64,000 nucleotides of DNA. Source: Pseudomonas phenolilytica (GTDB taxonomy: Bacteria > Pseudomonadota > Gammaproteobacteria > Pseudomonadales > Pseudomonadaceae). The notes beneath the pieces are model-generated. The model ran no database searches. It worked only from the letters and a program-made list of their open reading frames with translations, and was not told where the DNA came from. The stretch lies in contig NZ_CP058908.1 of NCBI RefSeq assembly GCF_021432765.1, forward strand, positions 946,001 through 1,010,000, written 5' to 3'. The position numbers and the translations under genes are program-made. Position 1 is the stretch's first letter. Each line of letters begins with the position of its first letter. Positions 45,774 through 54,158 of this stretch are shown here, piece after piece.

Positions 45774-46295
45774 ATGAACCGCACCCTGATCGCCTTCGCC
45801 TTCCTGCTCTCATGCAGCCTGCCGGTGCAGGCCGCGCCGATCCTGCCTGGCCTGTGGGAATTCACCAGCCGCGACATCCAGGTCGACGGCCAGCAGATGC
45901 CTGGCGTCAGCGAGATGCTCGAACAGATGCAGAACCTGCCGGCCGCGCAGCGCCAGCAGATGGAGGACATGCTCGCCGCGCAGGGCGTACAGCTCGGTGG
46001 CCAGGGCGTGCGCATCTGCCTCAGTGAGGCGCAGGTGAATGCCGAGGAACTGCCGTTCAGCGATCAGCCCGACTGCACCCAGGAGATCACCGAACGCACG
46101 GATCGCCTGTGGAAATTCCGCTTCCAGTGCCCGGACGCCAGCGGCCAGGGCGAAACCCGCTTCATCAGCGAGCGTGAATTCGTCAGCGTGGTGGAAAGCC
46201 AGTACAGCGCCGGCGGCGAGCGCGGCAGCAGTCGCATGGAGTCGCAGGCGCGCTGGCTCGGGGAGGATTGCGGCGCGCTGAAACCCGCACGCTAG
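45774..46295 (+). CDS. DUF3617 family periplasmic protein
   Basis: The 173-residue protein starts MNRTLIAFAFLLSCSLPVQA with a signal peptide; GGAG precedes the ATG. The mature part begins APILPGLWEFTSRDIQVDGQQMPG, the DUF3617 opening (GLWE). It has three conserved Cys (VRICLSEAQ, QPDCTQEI, RFQCPDASG) plus a fourth near the end (EDCGAL), so two disulphides are likely. Function is unknown. It is divergent from the FecI-like gene. Confidence 0.85.
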   Translation: MNRTLIAFAFLLSCSLPVQAAPILPGLWEFTSRDIQVDGQQMPGVSEMLEQMQNLPAAQRQQMEDMLAAQGVQLGGQGVRICLSEAQVNAEELPFSDQPDCTQEITERTDRLWKFRFQCPDASGQGETRFISEREFVSVVESQYSAGGERGSSRMESQARWLGEDCGALKPAR

Positions 46296-46340
46296 CCGGT
46301 CGTTCCACGTGAAACCCCCGGCCGCACTGGGCTGCGCGGG

Positions 46341-46700
46341 TCAGTCGCCGCTTTCCCAGCGCCCGCCGCTGTTCTGTTCGCAGGCCGGCCGGAGGAAGCG
46401 GCCGTCGCTGGCGACGCCGTAATAGTGGATGTCCTGGCGGTACGGCAGGTTGGACACCTGGGCGTCGCGGCAGATGCCGAACGCACCGCTTGGGCAGCTC
46501 TCGACGAACTCCACGTCCACCTGCTGGTCCTTGAGCTGCGGCTGGCAGAAGCCGCTGCGGAACAGTTCGGCGGGGATGTTGCGATTCTGCTGGCAGAGCC
46601 GCACTTCGATGCGCGCATCCCGGCTATGGACGATGCAGGCCTCGGCCAGCACCTCACCGGCCAGACTCAGCAGCAGCGGCAGCAGCAACATCGGACGCAT
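46341..46700 (-). CDS. Small Cys-rich secreted hypothetical protein
   Basis: The 119-residue product starts MRPMLLLPLLLSLAGEVLAEA with a signal peptide and is preceded by AGGGAGAGG. The mature part has six Cys (EACIVHS, VRLCQQN, GFCQPQL, ESCPSG, GICRDA, PACEQN), suggesting three disulphides in the periplasm. No named family is recognised. The frame stays open upstream, antisense to the CobW gene, but that part is a shadow. It is convergent with the DUF3617 gene. Confidence 0.75.
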   Translation of the reverse strand: MRPMLLLPLLLSLAGEVLAEACIVHSRDARIEVRLCQQNRNIPAELFRSGFCQPQLKDQQVDVEFVESCPSGAFGICRDAQVSNLPYRQDIHYYGVASDGRFLRPACEQNSGGRWESGD

Positions 46701-46793
46701 CGCGTGACCCTCTCCCTCGAACGGCGGCGACTCTAGCATGGCGGCGCGGAAAAACGGCTTCCCCGCGCACGCCAAAATGCGGACCATGCCGGC

Positions 46794-47759
46794 ATGCTCA
46801 CACAGATTCCTACCCACCTGATCGGCGGCCCGCTGGGCGCCGGCAAGACCAGCCTGATCCGCAACCTGCTGAGGCAGAAGCCGGCGGGCGAGCGCTGGGC
46901 GGTGCTGGTCAACGAATTCGGCCAGATCGGCCTGGATGCCGCCCTGCTGAGCACCGATGCCGCTGGCATCGGCATCGCCGAGGTTGCCGGCGGCTGCCTG
47001 TGCTGCGTCAACGGCCTGCCGTTTCAGGTCGGCCTGACGCGCCTGCTGCGCCAGGCCCGGCCGCAGCGCCTGCTGATCGAACCCTCCGGGCTTGGCCATC
47101 CGGCCGAGCTGCTGCGCCAGCTCCGCCAGCCGCCGTGGACCGAGGTGCTGGCCGTGCAGCCCAGCGTGCTGGTACTGGATGCCGCCGCGCTGGCGCACGG
47201 CGCGGCACTCCCGGACAGCCAGCAGCAGGCGCTGGACAGTGCCGGCCTGCTGGTGCTGAACAAGAGCGCAGCGCTGGATGCCGCGACGCGGACGGCACTC
47301 GCCGCGCGCCTGCCGGCGCGGCCGCTGCACTGGACCGAACAGGGCGCGCTACCGCTGGCGCAGCTGCCGGGCAGCGCCCAGCAGGCGTGCGCGGACAATG
47401 GTCGCGATGCACTGCCGGCCGCTGCGGCGCCACTGCCCGGCATCTGGCTCGATCCGCGTCAGCCGATCTGCCAGGTTCAGGCCGGCGCGGACGGCTGGAG
47501 CATCGGCTGGCGCTGGCATCCGAGCCAGCGCTTCGACATGGCACGGCTGCAACACTGGCTGCGCCGCTGGCCATGGCGGCGCGCCAAGCTGGTGCTGCAT
47601 GGCGAAAGCGGCTGGTTGTCCGGCAACGCGCTGGATGGCGCGCCGATGCATCTGCAACCGAGCGAGTGGCGCAAGGATTCGCGACTGGAGCTGATCTTCG
47701 TCGCACCGCAAGCGCAGGCGGCGCTGCAACAGTCGCTCGATGAGTGCCGGATCGGCTAG
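46794..47759 (+). CDS. CobW/G3E-family GTP-binding protein (metal chaperone-like)
   Basis: The 321-residue protein has a P-loop GGPLGAGKTS (about 11-20), NEFGQIGLDAALL, and the metal-binding motif G66-G-C68-L-C70-C71. IEPSGLGHP follows, and a C-terminal CobW domain is about 225-315. These are G3E GTPases that insert or traffic zinc, cobalt or nickel. The base-recognition motif NKxD reads N156-K-S-A159, with the Asp missing, so nucleotide specificity may be altered. DUF3301 and SUKH genes converge with it. Confidence 0.87.
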   Translation: MLTQIPTHLIGGPLGAGKTSLIRNLLRQKPAGERWAVLVNEFGQIGLDAALLSTDAAGIGIAEVAGGCLCCVNGLPFQVGLTRLLRQARPQRLLIEPSGLGHPAELLRQLRQPPWTEVLAVQPSVLVLDAAALAHGAALPDSQQQALDSAGLLVLNKSAALDAATRTALAARLPARPLHWTEQGALPLAQLPGSAQQACADNGRDALPAAAAPLPGIWLDPRQPICQVQAGADGWSIGWRWHPSQRFDMARLQHWLRRWPWRRAKLVLHGESGWLSGNALDGAPMHLQPSEWRKDSRLELIFVAPQAQAALQQSLDECRIG

Positions 47760-47783
47760 TCAGCAGGTTGCTTTCAACGCCGG

Positions 47784-48158
47784 CTAGTGGCGCCGCCAGT
47801 CATCGAGCTGGATGACCTGCCCGCTCGGCGGCTCGGCGGGGGCACGGAACGGATGCGCCTCAAGCTCGATCCGCCCGACGTGCGCGCCGAACATGACGAT
47901 CTGCCCGACGTGCCGCTGCTCGCCGGTCACGGTGAACTCGAAGCCATAGACGCGCGCCAGGCGACGATGTCCGGCGCCATCGCGCAGCAGCGCCAGACGC
48001 TTGAAGGCGACGTTGCCGTCGAGCAGCTCGACGTCCAGCTTCTGACAATGCCGGCGCGCCGCGACCAGCGCGCGCTCGCGAATGCCGTGGCCGTGCCAGA
48101 GCCACGCCACCACGCTGGCCAGGACCAGGAAGACGAACAGGTTACCGAGCGTCAGCAT
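47784..48158 (-). CDS. DUF3301 membrane-anchored protein
   Basis: The 124-residue protein starts MLTLGNLFVFLVLASVVAWLWHGHG, an N-terminal membrane anchor. ERALVAARRHCQKLDVELLDGNVAFKRLALLRDGAGHRRLARVYGFEFTVTGEQRHVGQIVMFG forms landmarks at about residues 28-92. This is the DUF3301 pattern common in Pseudomonas and Vibrio. Function is unknown. It follows the SUKH gene by 28 bases on the same strand and is probably co-transcribed. Confidence 0.85.
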   Translation of the reverse strand: MLTLGNLFVFLVLASVVAWLWHGHGIRERALVAARRHCQKLDVELLDGNVAFKRLALLRDGAGHRRLARVYGFEFTVTGEQRHVGQIVMFGAHVGRIELEAHPFRAPAEPPSGQVIQLDDWRRH

Positions 48159-48186
48159 GGCGCGTTCCCGCCGCTCATCGCGATGC

Positions 48187-48600
48187 TCATGCGCCGCTTT
48201 CCAGCCACACGTCGCGCACCCAGTGCCAGACCGTTTCCCAGGTCTGCTCGGTGAGCTCGTGGCTTTCGCCGTCGAACAGCGTGACCTCACCCTCCAGATC
48301 GACCACGTAGTAATCGGGGCCGTCCTGGCAGATCGGCAGCAGATCGCGCGGCACGCCGGCGTCCCAGGCGTTGGCGGCCACTTCCGGCAGGTAGGTGTGC
48401 GACTGCGGATCGCTGGCGGTGACCGGCTCCAGCCGGCCGTAGACCACGTCGCTGACCAGCAGCAGGAACTCGCGCAGGCCGAACGGCAGGTTGATGAACA
48501 GCTGCTCCTCGACCTCGACCAGTTGTTCGTCGTCCGGCAGCTCGAGCGGCACCGGCACCGGCTCGTTGCGTTCGCGCAGCTCTTCGATGACTTCTTCCAT
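48187..48600 (-). CDS. SMI1/KNR4 (SUKH) family protein
   Basis: The 137-residue acidic protein (MEEVIEELRERNEPVPVPLELPDDEQL...) shows the SUKH pattern: an N-terminal helix, LFINLPFGLREFLLLVSDVVYG, and YYVVDLEGEVTLFDGESH. SUKH proteins are often immunity proteins against contact-dependent toxins, but solitary conserved copies next to DUF3301 are probably housekeeping. No toxin gene is adjacent. Confidence 0.85.
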   Translation of the reverse strand: MEEVIEELRERNEPVPVPLELPDDEQLVEVEEQLFINLPFGLREFLLLVSDVVYGRLEPVTASDPQSHTYLPEVAANAWDAGVPRDLLPICQDGPDYYVVDLEGEVTLFDGESHELTEQTWETVWHWVRDVWLESGA

Positions 48601-48705
48601 CGCTCCTCCTGTTCATGCACCGCGGGGCAAGGCGCCGTTATACAGCCCCGCGGTGCGCCGAACCAGCCGCGCGGCGCCGGTGGCGCGGCAGCCGTGCCCG
48701 GCGGT

Positions 48706-49689
48706 TCAGGGCACCAGTACCGCCGCGCCCTGAAAGCGCCCGTGGCGCAGATCGTCCAGCGCCTGGTTGGCCTTTTCCAACGGGTAGGCATGGATTTCGG
48801 TATGGATGCCGACCTGCGCGGCGACCGGGAAGAAGTCCAGACCATCCTGTCGGGTCAGGTTGGCCACCGAAACCAGCTCGCGTTCCTGCCAGAGGATGTC
48901 GTAGGGAAAGCTCGGGATGTCGCTCATGTGGATGCCGGCGCAGACCACCCGGCCGCCCTTGCGCACCGCGCGCAGCGCCGCCGGCACCAGCTCGCCGGCC
49001 GGTGCATAGATGATCGCCGCATCCAGCGGCACCGGCGGAAGCTCGCCCGAATCACCCGCCCAGAGCGCACCCAGCGAACGGGCGAAGTCCTGCGCGGCCA
49101 CATCGCCAGGGCGGCTGAAGGCATAGACATCACGTCCCTGCCAGCGCGCCACCTGCATGACGATATGCGCCGCGGCGCCGAAGCCGTACAGCCCGAGGCG
49201 CTTGCCGTCACCGGCCTTGACCAGCGAACGCCAGCCGATCAGCCCGGCGCAGAGCAGCGGCGCCAGTGCTACGGGGTCGCCGTCCTCGCCGAGGGCGAAG
49301 GCGAAGCGCGCGTCGGCCACCACGTATTCGGCGTAGCCGCCGGGACGGGTGTAGCCAGTGAATTGCGGCGCGTCGCAGAGGTTTTCCTCGGCGTGCTGGC
49401 AATAGCTGCAGGTGCCGCAGGTATGCCCCAGCCACGGAATGCCGACGCGCTGGCCCAGCTCGAAACCGCTGACGCCCTCGCCCAGTGCATCGACCCGCCC
49501 GACGATCTCGTGGCCCGGAATGATCGGCAGCGGCGCCGCCGGCAGCTCGCCATCCACCACGTGCAGGTCGGTGCGGCACACGCCGCAGGCCAGCACCTTG
49601 ACGCGCAGCTCGCCGGGGCCGGGCTGCGGCTGGGGAATGTCACGCAGGTGCAGCGGTTCGCCGGTTCGTTCCAGCAGCATGGCGCGCAT
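48706..49689 (-). CDS. Zinc-dependent alcohol dehydrogenase family protein
   Basis: The 327-residue medium-chain dehydrogenase has the catalytic zinc site ([28 protein letters not shown]) and a structural zinc lobe with four Cys ([15 protein letters not shown]). The nucleotide-binding motif [11 protein letters not shown] deviates slightly from GxGxxG. It resembles Pseudomonas AdhA-like and cinnamyl-alcohol-type enzymes that reduce or oxidise small aldehydes and alcohols. It stands alone. The substrate is unknown. Confidence 0.9.
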   Translation of the reverse strand: MRAMLLERTGEPLHLRDIPQPQPGPGELRVKVLACGVCRTDLHVVDGELPAAPLPIIPGHEIVGRVDALGEGVSGFELGQRVGIPWLGHTCGTCSYCQHAEENLCDAPQFTGYTRPGGYAEYVVADARFAFALGEDGDPVALAPLLCAGLIGWRSLVKAGDGKRLGLYGFGAAAHIVMQVARWQGRDVYAFSRPGDVAAQDFARSLGALWAGDSGELPPVPLDAAIIYAPAGELVPAALRAVRKGGRVVCAGIHMSDIPSFPYDILWQERELVSVANLTRQDGLDFFPVAAQVGIHTEIHAYPLEKANQALDDLRHGRFQGAAVLVP

Positions 49690-49778
49690 CGACGGCTCTC
49701 CTTTCGTCTCCTGTTCTGCTGCAGGGTAGGCCGATCAGCGGAAAAAGGCTCTAGGTACCGCCCATTCGAGGCACGCCT

Positions 49779-49840
49779 GGTGGGCTGAAGCCCACCCTAC
49801 GGGTTCGGCGTGGCTTTGTAGGGTGGGTTTCAGCCCGCCC
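49779..49840. repeat. REP-like inverted pair, GTAGGGTGG family
   Basis: Two 22-base units face each other across 17 bases: GGTGGGCTGAAGCCCACC plus CTAC (49779-49800), and GTAGG plus GTGGGTTTCAGCCCGCC (49818-49839). They match at 20 of 22 positions when one is inverted. Each unit is itself a hairpin. This is the clearest doublet of the family here, between two genes. Confidence 0.8.
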
Positions 49841-49908
49841 AGGGCACTCGGCACTGCGAGAAAAGTCTCTACACTCGACACGTCTTGCCATTTCCGGAGT
49901 ACGACCCG

Positions 49909-50334
49909 ATGACGCTTTCGCCCTTCCATCTCGCCATTCCCGTCTACGATCTGGCCGCCGCCCGTGCCTTCTACGGCGAGGCGTTCGGCTGTGCCGAGGG
50001 CCGCAGCAGCGAGCACTGGGTGGATTTCGATTTCTTCGGCCACCAGCTGGTGATCCACGAGGCGCCGAAGATGCCGCATCAGGAGGCGGCGCACAGCAAT
50101 CCGGTGGATGGCCACGACGTGCCGGTGCCGCACTTCGGCGTGGTGCTCGGCTGGGAGCAATGGGAGGCGCTGGCCGAGCGGCTGAAGGCGCGCGGCACGC
50201 GCTTCGTGATCGAGCCCTACGTGCGCTTCCAGGGCCAGGTCGGCGAGCAGGCGACCATGTTCCTGCTCGACCCCTGCGGCAACGCCCTGGAGTTCAAGGC
50301 GTTCAAGGACATCGGCCAGCTGTTCGCCAAGTGA
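49909..50334 (+). CDS. VOC (glyoxalase/bleomycin-resistance) family protein
   Basis: The 141-residue protein starts [23 protein letters not shown], with GGAG before the ATG. It has the beta-alpha-beta-beta-beta pattern of VOC enzymes, with possible metal ligands His (FHLAIPV), His (PVPHFGVVL) and Glu (GNALEFKAF). The sequence [23 protein letters not shown] is common in a Pseudomonas group of uncharacterised glyoxalase-like proteins. The reaction is unknown. The gamma carbonic anhydrase gene converges with it. Confidence 0.88.
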   Translation: MTLSPFHLAIPVYDLAAARAFYGEAFGCAEGRSSEHWVDFDFFGHQLVIHEAPKMPHQEAAHSNPVDGHDVPVPHFGVVLGWEQWEALAERLKARGTRFVIEPYVRFQGQVGEQATMFLLDPCGNALEFKAFKDIGQLFAK

Positions 50335-50340
50335 GCGGGA

Positions 50341-50877
50341 TCAGCCGCGCTCGGCGAGGTGCTGGTCCTTGAGCTTGACGTAGTTGCCGGCGGTATAGCT
50401 GAAGAAGCTGCGCTCCTTGTCGGTCAGCGGGCGCGCCTGCTTCACCGGGCTGCCGACATAGAGGTAGCCGGACTCGAGCGTCTTGCCCGGCGGCACCAGG
50501 CTGCCGGCGCCGATGATCACCTCGTCCTCGACCACCACGCCGTCCATCACGATCGAGCCCATGCCCACCAGAATGCGGTTGCCCAGGGTGCAGCCGTGCA
50601 GCGTGACCTTGTGCCCGACCGTGACCTCGTCGCCGATGGTCAGCGGAAAGCCGTCCGGGTTGTACGGCCCGGCATGGGTGATGTGCAGCACGCTGCCGTC
50701 CTGGATGCTCGAGCGCGCGCCGATGCGGATGCGGTGCATGTCGCCGCGGATCACCGTCAGCGGCCAGACCGAGCTGTCGGCGCCGATTTCCACATCGCCG
50801 ATGACCACCGCGGAGTCGTCCACGAACACGCGCTCGCCCAGTTGCGGCGTGCGGTTTTGGTAGCTGCGTATCGCCAC
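50341..50877 (-). CDS. Gamma carbonic anhydrase family protein (YrdA/PaaY type)
   Basis: The 178-residue protein is a left-handed beta-helix of hexapeptide repeats (VVIGDVEIGADSSVWPLTVIRGDMHRIRIGARSSIQDGSV as landmark, about residues 25-65). The zinc-binding His residues lie in VLHITH and further on in VGHKVTLHG. It matches YrdA/CaiE-type gamma carbonic anhydrases, whose activity is often weak or untested. It is divergent from prlC, the same neighbourhood I recall in other Pseudomonas. Confidence 0.92.
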   Translation of the reverse strand: MAIRSYQNRTPQLGERVFVDDSAVVIGDVEIGADSSVWPLTVIRGDMHRIRIGARSSIQDGSVLHITHAGPYNPDGFPLTIGDEVTVGHKVTLHGCTLGNRILVGMGSIVMDGVVVEDEVIIGAGSLVPPGKTLESGYLYVGSPVKQARPLTDKERSFFSYTAGNYVKLKDQHLAERG

Positions 50878-51007
50878 GATAGAAACCTCTCTGGCTGCGG
50901 GAAGAGTCGATTGTAATTAAGATGGCCGGCATTGCCGCCGCCGCACGACCGGAGCATCGCCCGGCCGGTGTGGTCTGAGTTCTACCCTCTTCGATCCAAG
51001 GTGTCCC

Positions 51008-53059
51008 GTGAGCGCGAACAATCCCCTGCTGCAAGACTTCGACCTGCCGCCCTATTCCACCATCCGCCCGGAGCACGTCGAACCGGCCATCGACAGCATC
51101 CTCGGCGACAACCGCGTGGCGATCCTGGAGCTGCTCAGCCGTCCGGCCGAAAGCCTCGACTGGCAGACCCTGGTGGTCGGCCTCGACGAGCTGAACGACC
51201 GCCTCGGCCGCGCCTGGGGGCCGGTCGGCCATCTCAACGCAGTGTGCAACAGCCCGGAACTGCGCGCCGCCTACGAGGCGTGCCTGCCCAAGCTGTCGGC
51301 CTACTGGACGGAACTCGGGCAGAACCGCGCGCTGTTCGAGGCGTACCAGGCGCTGGCCCAGCGCCCGGAAGCGGCCGGCTACGAGGTGGCGCAGAAGACC
51401 ATTCTCGACCACGCGCTGCGCGACTTCCGCCTGTCCGGCATCGATCTGCCGCCGGTCGAGCAGCAGCGCTTCGGTGAAATCCAGATGAAGCTCGCCGAGC
51501 TGGGCAGCCGCTTCTCCAACCAGCTGCTGGACGCCACCCAGGCCTGGACCCGCCACATCACCGACGAAAGCCTGCTGGCCGGCATCCCCGACTCGGCCAA
51601 GGCGCAGATGGCCGAGGCAGCCAAGGCCAGGAACCTCGACGGCTGGTTGATCAGTCTGGAATTCCCCAGCTACTACGCGGTGATGACCTACGCCGACGAT
51701 CGTGGCCTGCGCGAGGAGGTTTACGCCGCCTACTCCACCCGCGCCTCCGATCAGGGGCCGAACGCCGGGCAGTTCGACAACGGCCCGGTGATGGAAGAAA
51801 TCCTCGCGCTGCGCCACGAACTCGCGCAGCTGCTGGGCTACGGCAACTTCGCCGAGCTGTCGCTGGCGACCAAGATGGCCGAATCCACCGAGCAGGTGCT
51901 GAGCTTCCTGCGCGACCTGGCGGTGCGCAGCAAGCCGTTCGCCGCGCGCGACCTGGCCGAACTGCGCGCCTTCGCCGCCGAGCAGGGGCTGGACGACCTG
52001 CAGAGTTGGGATCTGGGCTACTACGCCGAGAAGCTGCGCCAGAGCCGCTACAGCCTGAACCAGGAGGAGCTGCGCGAGTACTTCCCGATCGACAAGGTGC
52101 TCTCCGGCCTGTTCGCCATCGTCCAGCGCCTGTACGGCATCGAGATCCGCGAGCTGGAGGGCTTCGAGCGCTGGCACCCGGACGTGCGCCTGTTCGAGAT
52201 CAGCGAGCACGGCGAGCACATCGGGCGTTTCTTCTTCGACCTCTACGCGCGGCCGAACAAGCGCGGCGGCGCCTGGATGGACGGTGCCCGCGACAAGCGC
52301 CGCACCGCCGCCGGCACGCTGCAGACGCCAGTGGCCAACCTGGTCTGCAACTTCACTCCGCCGGTGGGCGAGCGCCCGGCGCTGCTGACCCATGATGAGG
52401 TCACCACGCTGTTCCACGAATTCGGCCACGGCCTGCATCACCTGCTCACCCAGGTCGAGCACGCCGGCGCCTCGGGCATCAACGGCGTGGCCTGGGATGC
52501 GGTGGAGCTGCCGAGCCAGTTCATGGAGAACTGGTGCTGGGACCCCGAAGGCCTGGCGCACATCTCCGGCCACTACCAGACCGGCGAGCGCCTGCCGCAG
52601 GACAAGCTGGACCGCATGCTGGCGGCGAAGAACTTCCAGTCCGGCATGATGATGGCGCGCCAGCTGGAGTTTTCCCTGTTCGACTTCGAGCTGCACGCCA
52701 CCCACGGCGACGGCCGCAGCGTGCTGGAGGTGCTCGAACACATCCGCGACGAGGTCTCGGTGATGCGGCCGCCGGCCTACAACCGCTTCCCCAACAGCTT
52801 CGCGCACATCTTCGCTGGCGGTTACGCGGCCGGTTACTACAGCTACAAGTGGGCCGAGGTGCTGTCGTCTGACGCCTTCTCGCGCTTCGAGGAAGAAGGC
52901 GTGTTCAACGCCGAGACCGGCCGCGCCTTCCGCGAAGCGATCCTCGCCCGTGGCGGCTCGCAGGAGCCGATGGTACTGTTCGTCGATTTCCGAGGCCGCG
53001 AGCCGTCCATCGACGCCCTGCTGCGCCACCTCGGGCTGGTAGCGGAGGCCGCGGCATGA
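51008..53059 (+). CDS. prlC: Oligopeptidase A
   Basis: The 683-residue M3 metallopeptidase starts at GTG (MSANNPLLQDFDLPPYSTIRPEHVEPA). The zinc motif is H470-E471-F-G-H474. Downstream is WDAVELPSQFMENWCWDP, a family signature, and length equals E. coli OpdA (about 680). It degrades oligopeptides and cleaved signal peptides in the cytoplasm. The stop overlaps yheV by four bases, the usual prlC-yheV arrangement. Confidence 0.97.
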   Translation: MSANNPLLQDFDLPPYSTIRPEHVEPAIDSILGDNRVAILELLSRPAESLDWQTLVVGLDELNDRLGRAWGPVGHLNAVCNSPELRAAYEACLPKLSAYWTELGQNRALFEAYQALAQRPEAAGYEVAQKTILDHALRDFRLSGIDLPPVEQQRFGEIQMKLAELGSRFSNQLLDATQAWTRHITDESLLAGIPDSAKAQMAEAAKARNLDGWLISLEFPSYYAVMTYADDRGLREEVYAAYSTRASDQGPNAGQFDNGPVMEEILALRHELAQLLGYGNFAELSLATKMAESTEQVLSFLRDLAVRSKPFAARDLAELRAFAAEQGLDDLQSWDLGYYAEKLRQSRYSLNQEELREYFPIDKVLSGLFAIVQRLYGIEIRELEGFERWHPDVRLFEISEHGEHIGRFFFDLYARPNKRGGAWMDGARDKRRTAAGTLQTPVANLVCNFTPPVGERPALLTHDEVTTLFHEFGHGLHHLLTQVEHAGASGINGVAWDAVELPSQFMENWCWDPEGLAHISGHYQTGERLPQDKLDRMLAAKNFQSGMMMARQLEFSLFDFELHATHGDGRSVLEVLEHIRDEVSVMRPPAYNRFPNSFAHIFAGGYAAGYYSYKWAEVLSSDAFSRFEEEGVFNAETGRAFREAILARGGSQEPMVLFVDFRGREPSIDALLRHLGLVAEAAA

Positions 53060-53334
53060 GCAACGACGTATCCCGAATCACCACCAAGCGCTTCATCGCC
53101 GGAGCCGTGTGCCCGGCGTGCAGCGCCAGCGACTGCATCAAGATGTGGGATGTCGACGGCGTGCCGCACCGCGAATGCGTGGTCTGCGGCTATGCCGATA
53201 TCCTCAACGCCCAAGGCCAGTCGGTGCCGCTGGAACTCGGCACGCGGGTCAACAAGGTCCAGCCCAAGGCGGCCAATCCGCAGGTGCAGTCAGTGCAGTT
53301 CTTTCCGAATCCTAAGTTGAAGAAGCCGGAGTGA
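53056..53334 (+). CDS. yheV: YheV-family zinc-ribbon protein
   Basis: The 92-residue protein has a zinc ribbon of two Cys pairs (CPAC and CVVC, about residues 19-44) and the end region VQPKAANPQVQSVQFFPNPKLK typical of YheV. It overlaps prlC by four bases. A terminator follows 19 bases after the stop. The molecular role is not known. Confidence 0.93.
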   Translation: MSNDVSRITTKRFIAGAVCPACSASDCIKMWDVDGVPHRECVVCGYADILNAQGQSVPLELGTRVNKVQPKAANPQVQSVQFFPNPKLKKPE

Positions 53335-53352
53335 TGCGGCTCGGTTGAACCT

Positions 53353-53380
53353 AAAAAGCCCGCCAAATGGCGGGCTTTTT
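53353..53380 (+). terminator. Rho-independent terminator of prlC-yheV
   Basis: AAAAAGCCCGCC, loop AAAT, GGCGGGCTTTTT forms a perfect 12-bp stem with T-rich 3' end. Confidence 0.93.
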
Positions 53381-53496
53381 GTTTTCTTCTCATTCATGTT
53401 TGGGGGGAACTGCCAGTTTTCGGGCATTGCTGGGCACGTTGCAGTCACGCCGGTCGGCAGAGTCGCTTGAAAGCTTGGTTTCGCCCTGCTGGGCGA

Positions 53497-53540
53497 GTCA
53501 CTTTTGCCAGTCGCCGGAGGCCGGCCCCGACAAAAGTAAC
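53497..53540. repeat. Left hairpin of the non-coding block
   Basis: GTCACTTTTG (53497-53506) pairs with CAAAAGTAAC (53531-53540) at 9 of 10 positions around a GC-rich loop with its own CCGG palindromes. Its GTCACTTT arm is shared with the right hairpin. Confidence 0.6.
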
Positions 53541-53960
53541 CAAAACCGCTTGCCCCTGCATCCGGCCCTGCGCTTCGCGCAGGGTCCGTTCGTTCCATCG
53601 CCGCTTCAAGGGGGCCGGCTTACAAGGGCCATCCTTGGCCCTTTAAGCCTCTCGCCGCATCCATGCGGCTCGCTCCCTTACGCAACGATTCCACTCACCC
53701 TCCTGAAAGGGGCGGTTGGTGCCGCCTGAAAGCCCGTGCAGCTAAAAGCCAAAGCAACAACGAAAAACCTTCAGGCGACTCGGGCTCCGATCCCGTCAGG
53801 AGGCCGAGTAGAGGTGTCGCGCAGGGGGACGCGAGGCAGGACGCCGAGCGAGTCACGAAGGGACAGGGACGTCCCTTCGTGACGTGCCCCCGGAGCGGCG
53901 CCGGAGCGAGGGAAGTCTGGTCGCAGGCCAGACCCGGATGTCGGGCGCGCTTTCTCTTTG

Positions 53961-53997
53961 GTCACTTTCTCTTTCGCGCGAGCAAAGAGAAAGTGAC
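53961..53997. repeat. Right hairpin of the non-coding block
   Basis: GTCACTTTCTCTTT (53961-53974) pairs perfectly with AAAGAGAAAGTGAC (53984-53997) across a 9-base loop CGCGCGAGC. A further CTTTCTCTTT lies just upstream at 53949-53959, so the left arm is partly duplicated. Confidence 0.75.
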
Positions 53998-54158
53998 TCG
54001 GCCGGGTGGCCGAAACCAGAACCACCATCTCACGCGGTAATGGCCCTGATCTCCAGACCACAAACCTAAACGAGCAGGCAGACCACCCAGTTCTGCCAGC
54101 CAATACCGCCAATCTTTGCTTTTTCAGGGAAAGCGCGATGACCCTTGGGGCCGCCGGA

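Larger units (their letters stand above)
53386..54158. other. Gene-free, hairpin-rich block, probable dispersed non-coding element
   Basis: About 770 bases hold no credible gene; open frames on both strands give low-complexity, Arg/Pro/Ser-rich translations without domains. Instead there are strong inverted repeats: TCGCCC/GGGCGA (53481-53496), GTCACTTTTG/CAAAAGTAAC (53497-53540), CCCTGCGC/GCGCAGGG (53566-53584) and a 14-bp stem at 53961-53997. The first and last large hairpins share the GTCACTTT motif and could mark the ends of a unit of about 500 bases. Similar blocks with CACTTTCTCTTT...AAAGAGAAAGTG stems are, from memory, scattered between genes in Pseudomonas and related bacteria. Confidence 0.6.

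Noticed and set aside
50303-53029. 908-codon open frame on the minus strand across prlC
   Set aside because: Antisense shadow of a well-defined M3 peptidase; no recognised motif.
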